NCBI GenBank assembly: GCA_910586975.1
Contig: CAJUKX010000008.1
Span: forward strand, 32,671 to 96,670
Source of the DNA: an uncultured Muribaculaceae bacterium
Lineage (GTDB): Bacteria > Bacteroidota > Bacteroidia > Bacteroidales > Muribaculaceae
Direction of reading: 5' to 3'
DNA: 64,000 nucleotides
Shown here in pieces: positions 26,343 to 35,233 of the stretch (position 1 is the first letter of the stretch; each line of letters opens with the position of its first letter). The translations under genes were made by a program, and so were the position numbers. The notes beneath the pieces were generated by a model. The model searched no databases. It saw only the letters and a program-made list of their open reading frames with translations, and was not told the origin of the DNA.

Positions 26343-27059
26343 ATGACAAAATATCTCTTTCCATTATTTATATTCCTTGCTTCTGCCTCAAATGCCTTAC
26401 ATGCAGAAACTGCTGATTACAAACTTGAAGTACAGGATTTTTCTGAACTGAAAGTAACCGACAACATAAATGTCGTATACCATTGCTCAAGCGACTCAGC
26501 CGGATGGGTATATTTTACATGCGACCCTGAGGTATCGTCCAAGCTTCTTTTCTCCAACGACAAGGCATGTCTGCACATTCAGGTTGCGGCTGATGAAGTT
26601 TCTCTAGACAAGTTGCCTGTCGTACACGTTTATTCATCTGCATTGCAAAAGGTTGAAAACTCATCTGACTCAACCACTCATATATTGAATAACGTCACCG
26701 TACCAAGCTTCAAGTGCAAGGTTATTGGCAACGGATACATCATTATTGACAATATTGATGCAAACACCGTCAGTGCGTCAGTCGCAACCGGTAAAGGCCA
26801 TATAGTGATTTCAGAAGGCAAAGCTAAGAAAGCCAACTACACCAATGTGGGAACAGGAACAATCGAAGCCGGTGCTCTGAAAGCACGCAACGTAAAAGTA
26901 TCTCATTGGGGAACTAACGATGTGGACTGCTCAGCGTCAGAATCACTAACTATTTACGGTACAGGAAGCGGTAAAATTTACTATAGCGGAAATCCCGAGA
27001 AGGTCAGCAACAGATCGATGGGTATAAAGGCTTTCCCGGTTGAGACAAAACAGAAATAA
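26343..27059 (+). CDS. Exported GIN-domain (DUF2807) protein
   Basis: This 238-residue protein has a signal peptide (MTKYLFPLFIFLASASNALHA) followed by a region of repeated beta strands typical of the GIN/DUF2807 'auto-transporter adhesin head' family, with the entry pattern FSELKVTDNINVVY and many short Gly/Asn turns (IGNGYI, TGKGHI, GTGTIEAG, GTGSGKI). The fold is expected to be a right-handed beta helix in the periplasm or on the surface. Function of this very common Bacteroidota family is unknown. It lies three bases before the flippase gene, which hints at an envelope role. Confidence 0.78.
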   Translation: MTKYLFPLFIFLASASNALHAETADYKLEVQDFSELKVTDNINVVYHCSSDSAGWVYFTCDPEVSSKLLFSNDKACLHIQVAADEVSLDKLPVVHVYSSALQKVENSSDSTTHILNNVTVPSFKCKVIGNGYIIIDNIDANTVSASVATGKGHIVISEGKAKKANYTNVGTGTIEAGALKARNVKVSHWGTNDVDCSASESLTIYGTGSGKIYYSGNPEKVSNRSMGIKAFPVETKQK

Positions 27060-27062
27060 TGA

Positions 27063-28547
27063 ATGTCTGACAACTCGGATTCGCTTAAAACAAAGACTGC
27101 CCGCTCTATAAAGTGGAATGTCATCGACAGGGTTTCGTCGCAAGTACTGTATGCGATAACCGGCATTGTGCTCGCCCGATTACTATCGGTAGAGGACTTT
27201 GGTTTGGTAAGTGTAGTCTTGATTTTTCAAGCATTTGCATCGCTTCTTGTTGATAGCGGATTCTCGTATGCCCTTATCCAGAGAAAGAATCCTTCGCAAA
27301 CTGACTATTCAACCGTATTGTGGTTTAACATTGCGGTGGCGGTGGGCATATATGCGGTGCTATATTTTCTTGCTCCGTTAATTGCCGATTTTTTTCAGGG
27401 CGACCGCAGGCTTATTCCTTTATCGCGCGTTCTGTTTCTGTCGTTTATAATCAACGCATCGGCCATAGTCCAGACCAACCGCCTGATGAAAGCTATGGAC
27501 GTAAAGATGGTGGCTGTAAGCAATTCGTTGGGGTTGTGCATTGCAGGTGTCACCGGTATTGCTCTGGCTCTTGCCGGATATGGCGCATGGGCTATAGTAT
27601 GGCAGACCGTAGTGCTTGCATCGGTCAAATCCTTGGTACTGTGGACAACCCAGCACTGGTTCCCTGACTTTACATTTTCATGGTCTTCACTGCGTAGCTT
27701 TTTCAACATTGGTTCGCGCATGATGTTCACCTCTTTTTTGAATACGTTATTCCAGAATATCTATTCATTTGTAATCGGTAACCGCAGCGGTATGGCACCT
27801 CTGGGCTATTATGGACAAAGCGACAAATGGAGCAAGATGGGAATAATGTCGCTCTATCAGGTGATCACCTCCTCGTTTCTTCCGGCTCTTTCGGCCGTTC
27901 AAGATGATGACGAGCGATTTAAGCGCGTATGCTCAAAAATGAGCAGGCTTACTTCCTATCTTGTTTTCCCGAGTATGCTTGGGCTTATAGCTATGGCTAC
28001 ACCCATATTCCATACTTTGTTTGGAAGCAAGTGGGATCCGTCGATTATTTTGTTTCAACTATTAATTTTCCGAGGTATATTTACAATCTTCACCGGCCTG
28101 TACAACAACTTCCTGCTTGCCAAGTCGCATGCACGCACTATAATGTGGATGGAGATACTTCGCGACAGTGTGGCCATCTTGGCGCTTGTTGCCACATTGC
28201 CATTCATTAATGAAACCAAGCCGGGCAATCCTGTATGGGGACTTGAGATATTGCTGTGGGGTCAAATCATAAGCTCGGTTATTACATTCATCGTCACCAT
28301 GATTTACACAGCAAAATTTACCGGCACTAATATTCTGCGTCTTATATACGACATAGCACCATATCTGTGCCTTACACTGCTTATATTGCCTATAATGACC
28401 GCAGCAGGCTGGATGAGCGATATACCTGTAATAACTTTGATTATAGAAATCGTGGTAGCTTCCGGTCTTTATTTTGGAGCTAACAAAATATCCGGCTCAA
28501 AAATACAGGACGAAGTAATAGGTTATTTATCCAAGAAAAAGGTTTAA
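27063..28547 (+). CDS. Polysaccharide flippase, Wzx/WzxC-like (MATE/PST superfamily)
   Basis: This 494-residue inner-membrane protein has about 12-14 hydrophobic segments and the N-terminal signature of the polysaccharide transporter family (SIKWNVIDRVSSQVLYAITG, LSVEDFGLVSV, GFSYALIQ). Such proteins flip undecaprenyl-linked glycans (capsule, O antigen, exopolysaccharide) to the periplasm. No glycosyltransferases are adjacent, so the substrate cannot be named. The gene ends inside the end of the convergent coaE gene with a 21-base overlap. Confidence 0.88.
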   Translation: MSDNSDSLKTKTARSIKWNVIDRVSSQVLYAITGIVLARLLSVEDFGLVSVVLIFQAFASLLVDSGFSYALIQRKNPSQTDYSTVLWFNIAVAVGIYAVLYFLAPLIADFFQGDRRLIPLSRVLFLSFIINASAIVQTNRLMKAMDVKMVAVSNSLGLCIAGVTGIALALAGYGAWAIVWQTVVLASVKSLVLWTTQHWFPDFTFSWSSLRSFFNIGSRMMFTSFLNTLFQNIYSFVIGNRSGMAPLGYYGQSDKWSKMGIMSLYQVITSSFLPALSAVQDDDERFKRVCSKMSRLTSYLVFPSMLGLIAMATPIFHTLFGSKWDPSIILFQLLIFRGIFTIFTGLYNNFLLAKSHARTIMWMEILRDSVAILALVATLPFINETKPGNPVWGLEILLWGQIISSVITFIVTMIYTAKFTGTNILRLIYDIAPYLCLTLLILPIMTAAGWMSDIPVITLIIEIVVASGLYFGANKISGSKIQDEVIGYLSKKKV

Positions 28548-29117
28548 CAAGCAGTGTATCTGCGGCAGGATGGCGCAATCCGGCGAATTAATGATTCTTT
28601 GATGAGGGATTGAGTCGAGCGACTCTACTTCCTGCGATTTCATTCTCGCCACGATTTGTGCCTCGCTCATGCCATTGCGTTTCTTTACCCTTTCGATTCT
28701 CACGTTATATGGAGCGGTTACTTCCCATATATCGTTCACCATACTTACCATACCACTGCTCACCGGTATTGCTGTCTCTACAAACTTTACTGCGTTATCT
28801 GTAGCATGCTCATATGCCCACCGCTCGATATCGGCTTTAACGGCCCGATGGACTATGTCATTAAGACGTGCGAGAGCTTCGGGATTTCCAAATACGACTT
28901 CTGAAATAAGTTTACGGTCGATGACTCCGTCTACTACTGATTCAGGATGTATTTCGGCGCACAGGCGTTCATGGATATACAAGTCACTATCCATTATCTG
29001 CTTGGCTCTTGAATCACAATCGTAAACTTCATACCCGAGCGAGCGCAGAATTTCCGAAACTACAGATTTACCGGAGCCTATGCCTCCGCAAATCGCAATC
29101 AACCGGGCTTTTTTCAT
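28527..29117 (-). CDS. coaE: Dephospho-CoA kinase
   Basis: CoaE performs the last step of coenzyme A synthesis. The 196-residue protein has the P-loop GGIGSGKS (11-18), YDCDSRAK and the VETAIP strand. Its ATG overlaps the YbbR-like gene stop by four bases. Together with panC and panD elsewhere in the window, three CoA-pathway genes are present. Its last 21 bases overlap the convergent flippase gene. Confidence 0.95.
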   Translation of the reverse strand: MKKARLIAICGGIGSGKSVVSEILRSLGYEVYDCDSRAKQIMDSDLYIHERLCAEIHPESVVDGVIDRKLISEVVFGNPEALARLNDIVHRAVKADIERWAYEHATDNAVKFVETAIPVSSGMVSMVNDIWEVTAPYNVRIERVKKRNGMSEAQIVARMKSQEVESLDSIPHQRIINSPDCAILPQIHCLLNLFLG

Positions 29118-30085
29118 AATTCTTCAATGTAATATTCAGCACTGTCAGATGCCAGATGCACATTCTGCAGATTATCTGATGCTTCTGAAATCCGCAGTTT
29201 TATCATTCTTGAATTTCGGTCGTTGATAGAATTGTAATCGGCTGTAACGCGTATGTACGGATCTGTGTTCTTATAATCTGATACAGATATCATGTACATT
29301 ACCTCTACCTGCGCCGGGAATGTTATAAGCTTTTGACCTTCAGGAACATTTACTGCATCCACAGTAACCTTTCGTGTCTTGAATATCAGAGGCTCCACAT
29401 TGAACGTAAGATCAATTGAATCGGGAACCACACACGAATTTGCCGGCGGTATAAGAGCTACTCGTTTGGTTATGGTTTCGTTGATAGAGTTTAAGCGTAT
29501 CGGCTCGGTGGTAATGGCTTCCACCGATTCGGGCAATACTCCTATAGTATATACTTTTACAGAATCAAACGATAATTTGGGCTGTCCGGTTATAGTAGCC
29601 TGCGGGCCGGGAGTGACAATATAGTCCGGATTAACCGGCAGAATTACCGGTGGCTGAGATGTAAACGACAGATTAATTGAGTCAGGAGAAATTACTATAA
29701 CATTTGCCCCGTCAAAAGCATTTCTTGCAATTGATTTGAGGTCTGTATCGGTCAGTCGTATGCTGTTCCCCACCCTGTACTGTCTGAAATCAATGTTGAA
29801 GTCGGGTATTCGTCCCCAGTTGAGCTTCATAAGCTGAGTACCCTTGGCGTTGATGCTTACCGACATTATCTGAGGCACCCTCGACACAATGGTAATCGAA
29901 TCAGGCACATGAGTTATCTTTACAGACATTCTCACATCGGCCTGGGCTTCGTCGTTAAGTGCGGTAACCCACCACAACATTGCTGAAATCACTAAAAAGA
30001 CAAAGAACGTGAGCAAGCTGTGCCCTCTGCTGGAGTGCAAGCCGTCACGGAACTTCCTGAATATGTCTTTTATAGTGTAATTCAT
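29114..30085 (-). CDS. YbbR-like (CdaR-type) domain protein
   Basis: This is a 323-residue protein with one N-terminal membrane anchor (LLTFFVFLVISAMLWWVTAL, about residues 24-43) and a mainly beta extracytoplasmic region that resembles YbbR repeats (regular strands ending in patterns such as PDSINLSF and PDSIDLTF). In Firmicutes, YbbR proteins (CdaR) regulate the diadenylate cyclase CdaA; in Bacteroidota the role is not established, and no cdaA is seen here. It lies between yajC (47 bases upstream) and coaE (4-base overlap), an order I recall from other Bacteroidales. Confidence 0.8.
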   Translation of the reverse strand: MNYTIKDIFRKFRDGLHSSRGHSLLTFFVFLVISAMLWWVTALNDEAQADVRMSVKITHVPDSITIVSRVPQIMSVSINAKGTQLMKLNWGRIPDFNIDFRQYRVGNSIRLTDTDLKSIARNAFDGANVIVISPDSINLSFTSQPPVILPVNPDYIVTPGPQATITGQPKLSFDSVKVYTIGVLPESVEAITTEPIRLNSINETITKRVALIPPANSCVVPDSIDLTFNVEPLIFKTRKVTVDAVNVPEGQKLITFPAQVEVMYMISVSDYKNTDPYIRVTADYNSINDRNSRMIKLRISEASDNLQNVHLASDSAEYYIEEL

Positions 30086-30091
30086 AAATAC

Positions 30092-30119
30092 ACGGACGCA
30101 CAGTTGCCGGTGCGCCCGT
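30092..30119 (-). other. Hairpin in the yajC-YbbR spacer
   Basis: ACGGGCGCA pairs with TGCGTCCGT (one G-T pair) around a ten-base loop, on the minus strand between yajC and the YbbR-like gene. There is no T run, so a terminator is unlikely; it may affect RNA stability or relative expression. Confidence 0.4.
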
Positions 30120-30132
30120 AGTTTATAGGATT

Positions 30133-30471
30133 TTATTTTGCGTTATTTGACTGCTGGGCATCCTGAGCAGCTTCTGAAGCTGAAGGATAAACAGAACCCT
30201 TGTCAATTGTAATCTTTACAGAGGGAGCGATTTCCACCATGAAAGTCTTTTCGTTAACTTCGGTAATTCTACCGAAAATACCGCCGGCGGTAACAATCTT
30301 GTCGCCTTTTGAAAGGCCTTCACGGAATTTTTTGATTTCTTTCTGACGCTTCTGCTGAGGACGGATCATAAACAGCCAGAAAACCAGAAGGAGGAGCACA
30401 ATCATGATTATGCCACTGAAACCGCCGCCTTGTGCAGCAGCATCTTGAAGAGGGATGAATTGAAGAATCAT
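30133..30471 (-). CDS. yajC: Preprotein translocase subunit YajC
   Basis: YajC is a small inner-membrane protein associated with SecDF in protein export. The 112-residue product has one hydrophobic segment (GIIMIVLLLLVFWLFMI, about 19-35) followed at once by the family motif RPQQKRQKE, then a cytoplasmic domain with VVTAGGIFGRI-like strands (KIVTAGGIFGRITEV). It lies 45 bases after nusB and 47 before the YbbR-like gene. Confidence 0.95.
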   Translation of the reverse strand: MILQFIPLQDAAAQGGGFSGIIMIVLLLLVFWLFMIRPQQKRQKEIKKFREGLSKGDKIVTAGGIFGRITEVNEKTFMVEIAPSVKITIDKGSVYPSASEAAQDAQQSNNAK

Positions 30472-30516
30472 TTTGTTATTTGTTAGTCGGACATTTCTGT
30501 CCCGGTTTAGGGTATT

Positions 30517-31965
30517 TTATTTTTTATTTTCGTCAATAGTCAACGGTTTGCGAAGCTCGCCATTCTCTATGAGCATGTTCACAATTGAATACAGAATTCC
30601 ATTGATGAACGGGCCTGAACGACGGGTTGAATAATCATTGGCTATCTCGATATATTCATTTAATGAAACCGGCAGAGGAATTCCGGGGAAATTGTCGATT
30701 TCGGCTATCGCGGCGATCATAATCACGATATCCATGAAAGCCAGTCGTTCCGGATCCCAGTCGGGATTGATGAATTTGTCGATATATTCGCGATATTGCT
30801 CACGTTTGTCAACGGCGTATGTAAAGAGTTTCATGCCAAATTCGGCATCTTCCTCGTCCTTATATTGGGGCAGGAACCTTACTCCTTCTCCGTTTTCAGA
30901 CTGGGCGAATTTACGTATTGTCTTCAGGGCAAAAGTACCCATAGTGGACAAATCGTCATTCCAGAAAATAGATTTAGCTTCGAGCGCTTCAGCAAGGGCA
31001 TCAGAAGGCAATACCACATTGCGCATGATGTTGCGCCAGAATTCGCAATCAGTTTTCCAGTCGGTTGTTTCCAACTTCATGTATTCGGCATACAGATCCG
31101 AAGCAAGAATAGCATCGAGCAGATTCTTGAGAAGACCGGGTGAGTCAACCCAAGTAGACTTATGTTCATCAACAAACTCAGTTAATGTTTCGTTATTTTC
31201 AAGGAATTTAGCGAAAGCATTGTCAACGAAGCGGCTGTCAGGATTCAAATCGGCAGCGGTGGCAAGGTATTTTCCTTTTGCAACTTCCTGTCGATCAACT
31301 TCCTCACGTGTAAGTTCCACAATGAGTAGGAATAAGTCGAAATAAAGCTTGTAAGCCTGGTCGAGTGAATCCTCCAGATCCTTACGGGCCTTGGTATACA
31401 TAGCCCTTGAATCATTGTAGGCATTGAGGGTGTTAACCGCCTGCATTATACCTCGGTGCAGACCGGCGAGCGAAAAGTCGGGGTTCTGACGCAGAATTTC
31501 TGTAACCTCAGGGTCTTTCAGAATTGTTGTTTCAAGCAATACTGTCCATAGTTTCACGTCATCTTCAAGACTATGCGAACGTTTGCGCGCATAATCAGTG
31601 AATACGGTAGAGGCCGCGAGTTTGTCGGAAAGTTTCTGCAGATAGGGTCTGAATGAATTGAGATCAGCAATATCCTTGTAGGTGATTGCTTTCAAAATAG
31701 TATTATCGGCCAAAGCCCTGCCTACACGGTTTGTACGGAACTTGGGATGTACGTCTATCGCTGCAAGAGAGCGTTCAGGGTTATTAGTCCTGATGCCCGA
31801 AAGTTCTTGAATCAAGGAGAGCATATCAAGATATACTGAATAAGCGAATCTGCGGTCGCGCGATGCAGCCTCGGGGGCGGCATCAATCTTGAATTCGCTT
31901 CGGGAAAGCAGATACGAGTAAAGAATCTGAACTACCTTAATTCTTATAAGAATGCGATTTATCAT
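30517..31965 (-). CDS. nusB: Transcription antitermination factor NusB, enlarged form
   Basis: NusB binds boxA RNA with NusE/S10 and supports antitermination of rRNA transcription. The C-terminal part (about residues 340-470) is a clear NusB domain: FLPQYKDEEDAEF, LAFMDIVIMIAAIAEI, VSLNEYIEIANDYST and GPFINGILYSIV. Bacteroides NusB is about 310 residues; this one has 482. The extra length appears to be an internal duplication: about residues 38-168 resemble 200-330, with aligned pairs such as KFRTNRVGRALADNTIL/SRFVDNAFAKFLENNETL and LAASTVFTDYA/ILASDLYAEYM. The N-terminal MINRILIRIKVVQILYSY is normal. A -7 box lies 78 bases upstream of the start. Confidence 0.9.
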   Translation of the reverse strand: MINRILIRIKVVQILYSYLLSRSEFKIDAAPEAASRDRRFAYSVYLDMLSLIQELSGIRTNNPERSLAAIDVHPKFRTNRVGRALADNTILKAITYKDIADLNSFRPYLQKLSDKLAASTVFTDYARKRSHSLEDDVKLWTVLLETTILKDPEVTEILRQNPDFSLAGLHRGIMQAVNTLNAYNDSRAMYTKARKDLEDSLDQAYKLYFDLFLLIVELTREEVDRQEVAKGKYLATAADLNPDSRFVDNAFAKFLENNETLTEFVDEHKSTWVDSPGLLKNLLDAILASDLYAEYMKLETTDWKTDCEFWRNIMRNVVLPSDALAEALEAKSIFWNDDLSTMGTFALKTIRKFAQSENGEGVRFLPQYKDEEDAEFGMKLFTYAVDKREQYREYIDKFINPDWDPERLAFMDIVIMIAAIAEIDNFPGIPLPVSLNEYIEIANDYSTRRSGPFINGILYSIVNMLIENGELRKPLTIDENKK

Positions 31966-32042
31966 ACGGGAATGTTCTTTGTCTGATGTTAGGGGTTTCT
32001 CTTGTTATAATCCACAAACCGAGGTTCATGGATTTAACTCGA

Positions 32043-32050
32043 CAAAGTTA
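32043..32050 (-). promoter_or_regulatory. Probable -7 element upstream of nusB
   Basis: TAACTTTG on the minus strand, 78 bases upstream of the nusB ATG, in the 133-base gap after thiL. No TTTG is found at the -33 position. It suggests that nusB-yajC-ybbR-coaE can be transcribed separately from the sppA-thiL genes. Confidence 0.5.
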
Positions 32051-32098
32051 CGACTTTTTAACGATTGTTTTGTAATCGGACGCCGAAAATTTTTAAAA

Positions 32099-33136
32099 TT
32101 ATTCTTGATTTTCTTCTTTCAGCGGGTTCCAGCCTTGAGCTTTGAGCGGAATTTCGTTGCCATCGCGTGTTACCATGGCACATCCCTCGGCTTTATCGGT
32201 CACGTAACCGATAAGGCGGACATCCTTTAAATTATCAATCTTCTCTTTATCGGTAAGAGGCACCGTGAACAGCAATTCATAGTCCTCGCCTCCATTCAGA
32301 GCTGCTGTAACGAGATTCATGTTAAGCTCTTCTGCCATTACAGCGGTCTGATAGTCTATGGGAATACGGTCTTCGTATACACGACAACCGGTATCGCTCT
32401 GCTTACAGATATGGATAAGCTCAGATGACAAACCATCTGAAACGTCCATCATTGATGTTGGCTTAATGCCTGCTGAAGCAAGTTCTTCGATTATATCGCG
32501 TCGTGCCTCGGGTTTTAGCTGACGTTCGATTAAATATTCTTTTCCTGAGAAATCGGGCACGAAGTCCTTTCGTCCGGCCGAAGCTACCTTTTCACGCTCG
32601 AGGAGCTGCAAGCCCATATATGCCGCGCCCAAATTGCCGCTGACGCATATCAGGTCGGTTGGACGTGCTCCGTCGCGGTATACTATTTTATCGCGTTGTG
32701 CCTCGCCAAGGCAAGTTATCGAAATAACCAGACCCTGATTTGATGCAGATGTGTCGCCACCCACAAGGTCTACTCCGTAAGCTTCGCAGGCAAGACGAAT
32801 TCCGGCATACAGCTCTTCGATATGCTCTATTGTGAAGCGGCGCGAGATACCCAGCGACACTGTAATCTGACGCGGACAACCGTTCATCGCATAAATGTCT
32901 GAAAAATTCACCACCGCGCTTTTGTAGCCGAGGTGTTTCAATGGTACGTATGTAAGATCGAAATGCACGTTTTCCAACAACAGGTCTGTTGTGACGAGCA
33001 CATCATTCTTTGATTCGTAGTGCATCACGGCCGCATCATCACCAACTCCGCGCAAGGTTGATTCGTTTAATTTGGGCAAATTTTCTGTCAGTCTGTCAAT
33101 AAGACCGAATTCTCCAAGTGTTGATATTTCAGACAT
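32099..33136 (-). CDS. thiL: Thiamine-monophosphate kinase
   Basis: ThiL phosphorylates thiamine monophosphate to the active cofactor thiamine diphosphate. The 345-residue protein has GVGDDAAVM, TTDLLLENVHFD, GGDTSAS and DVSDGLSSEL, the metal and substrate motifs of the AIR-synthase-like ThiL family. It lies 80 bases after the purine nucleoside phosphorylase gene, with a long hairpin in the spacer. Its product is the cofactor needed by Dxs, encoded elsewhere in this window. Too little leader is available for a TPP riboswitch. Confidence 0.95.
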   Translation of the reverse strand: MSEISTLGEFGLIDRLTENLPKLNESTLRGVGDDAAVMHYESKNDVLVTTDLLLENVHFDLTYVPLKHLGYKSAVVNFSDIYAMNGCPRQITVSLGISRRFTIEHIEELYAGIRLACEAYGVDLVGGDTSASNQGLVISITCLGEAQRDKIVYRDGARPTDLICVSGNLGAAYMGLQLLEREKVASAGRKDFVPDFSGKEYLIERQLKPEARRDIIEELASAGIKPTSMMDVSDGLSSELIHICKQSDTGCRVYEDRIPIDYQTAVMAEELNMNLVTAALNGGEDYELLFTVPLTDKEKIDNLKDVRLIGYVTDKAEGCAMVTRDGNEIPLKAQGWNPLKEENQE

Positions 33137-33156
33137 TTTTTTCAGAATATATAAGG

Positions 33157-33200
33157 AGGAATCAGGAATGTTGTGCCATTGACATACATTCCCAATTCCT
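33157..33200 (-). other. Long hairpin between the purine phosphorylase gene and thiL
   Basis: On the minus strand AGGAATTGGGAATGT (33200-33186) pairs fully with ACATTCCTGATTCCT (33171-33157), using two G-T pairs, around a 14-base loop. No T run follows. As the wobble pairs favour the minus-strand RNA, it is probably an RNA element (attenuator, processing site or weak terminator) rather than a protein-binding palindrome. Confidence 0.55.
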
Positions 33201-33216
33201 CAATATGGTTTAATTA

Positions 33217-34032
33217 TTATGAACGCTTAACGACCTCGGTAATGAGGGAAACCACAGTGGGCTGAGCCTTTACGGCAGCCTGCTGCACCTCTTCGTGCGA
33301 GGGAACATCTTTGATGTCTTTGCCGCCAAGGTCTGTGATAACCGACACACCAAACACACGCATTGAAGCGTGGCGGGCAACGATTACTTCAGGAACGGTA
33401 GACATACCTACGGCATCACCGCCGATAATGCGGAAATACTCATATTCGGCAGGTGTTTCAAAAGTAGGACCGGTGGTGCCTACATATACACCGTGCATGA
33501 GACGCAGACCCTTTTCTTCGGCAATCTTGTCGGCAAGTTCGATAAGTTGAGGGTCATAAGCATCTATCATGGCCGGGAAGCGGGTGCCAAGTTCGTTGTA
33601 GTTTTTGCCGCGGAGAGGATTTTCGGGGAACAAATTGATATGGTCGGTGATTACCATAACATCACCAACCTTGAATTCCTTGTTCATACCGCCTGAAGCA
33701 TTTGATACAAACAGGGTGTCAACTCCGAGAGCTTTGAAAACACGTACAGGGAATGTAACCTGCTTCATGTTGTAGCCTTCATAGTAATGGAAACGGCCCT
33801 GCATGGCAATAACACGTTTACCGCCTAATGAACCGAAGATAAGGTTACCGGAATGGCCTTCTACTGTCGAGACAGGCATGTTGGGTATTTCGGAATAGGG
33901 GATATACTGTTTATCTTCCATGAAGTCTACAAGAGAGCCGAGACCTGTGCCAAGAATAATAGCTGTCTTGGGCATTTCGCCGGTTACCTTCGAACGAAGG
34001 AATTCGGCAGTTTGATTGATTTCAGTTAACAT
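33217..34032 (-). CDS. Purine nucleoside phosphorylase (trimeric type)
   Basis: This enzyme splits inosine, guanosine and related nucleosides with phosphate into base and ribose 1-phosphate for purine salvage. The 271-residue protein shows GTGLGSL (28-34), the phosphate-site His60 in VEGHSGN, ASGGMNKEFKVGD, TDHINLFPENPL and VGMSTVPEVIVARH, matching the PNP-I (punA/deoD2) family. It lies between lpxK (78 bases upstream) and thiL. I recall sppA, lpxK, PNP and thiL in this order in Bacteroides too. Confidence 0.94.
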   Translation of the reverse strand: MLTEINQTAEFLRSKVTGEMPKTAIILGTGLGSLVDFMEDKQYIPYSEIPNMPVSTVEGHSGNLIFGSLGGKRVIAMQGRFHYYEGYNMKQVTFPVRVFKALGVDTLFVSNASGGMNKEFKVGDVMVITDHINLFPENPLRGKNYNELGTRFPAMIDAYDPQLIELADKIAEEKGLRLMHGVYVGTTGPTFETPAEYEYFRIIGGDAVGMSTVPEVIVARHASMRVFGVSVITDLGGKDIKDVPSHEEVQQAAVKAQPTVVSLITEVVKRS

Positions 34033-34110
34033 GGTTTGTTTTGTGTTGTGTTATGTATTTATAATAGTACTCAACTGTCCTTAATAACGGAATTTAAGCC
34101 TTAAATGTTG

Positions 34111-35199
34111 TCAAGGACGACTATTTCTTATCAAGCGTGTCAGTTCCTGACTGAACTCACGGTTGCCGTGTACATCAAATTCCACCTTAACCGGCAGATA
34201 ATATGTTATGGCTCTGAGCTCCGGCGGGAAATATGGGCTGGCTACCATCCTTACCGCATCTTTTTCGGTTGTTATAAGTATGCGGTTTTTCCCTTTCATA
34301 GTCTTGTACCGCTTAAGGAGCATCTGAAAGTCCTTGCGGTTGAAATTATAATGATCCGGGAAAATATTCACTCTCACCTTTGGCATATAGCTCTTGAGAT
34401 AGCGGATAAAGGGTCTTGGATTATTTATACCGGCCACTGCGAGAATCGAGTCTTCGGCATCCATCCATTCAAGGCATGGTACTCCACGGCTCTGATCCGG
34501 AAAAAGAGGCACCAGCTGCTGATATGAGTAACGTGAGAAAAATACGTCCTGATAAGGGAAGAGTCCAAGATTCTTTTTGAAGAGAGCGTAGTCAAGGTCT
34601 TTCATTGTGTCGGGACACTTTGATACCACAACTACATCGGCTCGGTTAATACCCCTTACAGGCTCGCGCAGGCGTCCGTAAGGCAACATTTTGTCTTCGT
34701 AAAGAGGGCGGTTGAACTCAGTCACCACTATCGACACAGTGGGCTTGACGTAGCGGTGCTGAAATGCATCATCAAGCACCACAAGGTTTAACTCGGGGTC
34801 AAGGCGTTGCAATTCGCGGATTCCGTGGACACGATCCTCACATACTGCTACGGTTACTTTTTTACCGAATTTCTGATACATCTGAAAAGACTCGTCGCCT
34901 ATATCGCGAGGTTTTGAAAACGGTGTCGCAAGTACAAAGCCTTTGGTTGACCGTTTGTATCCGCGCGATAATATGGCAATATGGAAATTGTTGCGTAAAG
35001 CCTCCACTATATATTCGGTATGCGGAGTTTTACCGGTCCCGCCTACGGCGAGATTTCCCACAACTACAACCGGAATATCAAATTCATGTTGTGGTAAAAT
35101 CTTCCAGTCAAACATTTTATTACGAACAAAGATTATGGCGCCATACAGTTTGGAGCATGGCAACAATATCAGTTTCGATATAAATGAGCGGAACGTCAC
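34111..35199 (-). CDS. lpxK: Tetraacyldisaccharide 4'-kinase
   Basis: LpxK phosphorylates the 4' position of the lipid A precursor at the inner face of the inner membrane. The 362-residue protein has a hydrophobic N-terminus (LILLPCSKLYGAIIFV), the P-loop GGTGKT (53-58), and the later LDDAFQHRYV segment that carries the conserved catalytic region. It follows sppA by 34 bases. Many gut Bacteroidales make monophosphorylated lipid A through a separate 4'-phosphatase, which is not in this window. Confidence 0.95.
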   Translation of the reverse strand: MTFRSFISKLILLPCSKLYGAIIFVRNKMFDWKILPQHEFDIPVVVVGNLAVGGTGKTPHTEYIVEALRNNFHIAILSRGYKRSTKGFVLATPFSKPRDIGDESFQMYQKFGKKVTVAVCEDRVHGIRELQRLDPELNLVVLDDAFQHRYVKPTVSIVVTEFNRPLYEDKMLPYGRLREPVRGINRADVVVVSKCPDTMKDLDYALFKKNLGLFPYQDVFFSRYSYQQLVPLFPDQSRGVPCLEWMDAEDSILAVAGINNPRPFIRYLKSYMPKVRVNIFPDHYNFNRKDFQMLLKRYKTMKGKNRILITTEKDAVRMVASPYFPPELRAITYYLPVKVEFDVHGNREFSQELTRLIRNSRP

Positions 35200-35233
35200 T
35201 TTCAGAAGTATCTTAATTAATAGAATTCAATTG

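Noticed and set aside
33137..33216. TPP riboswitch before thiL
   Set aside because: The 80-base spacer is filled by a simple 15-bp hairpin and does not contain the conserved CTGAGA core.
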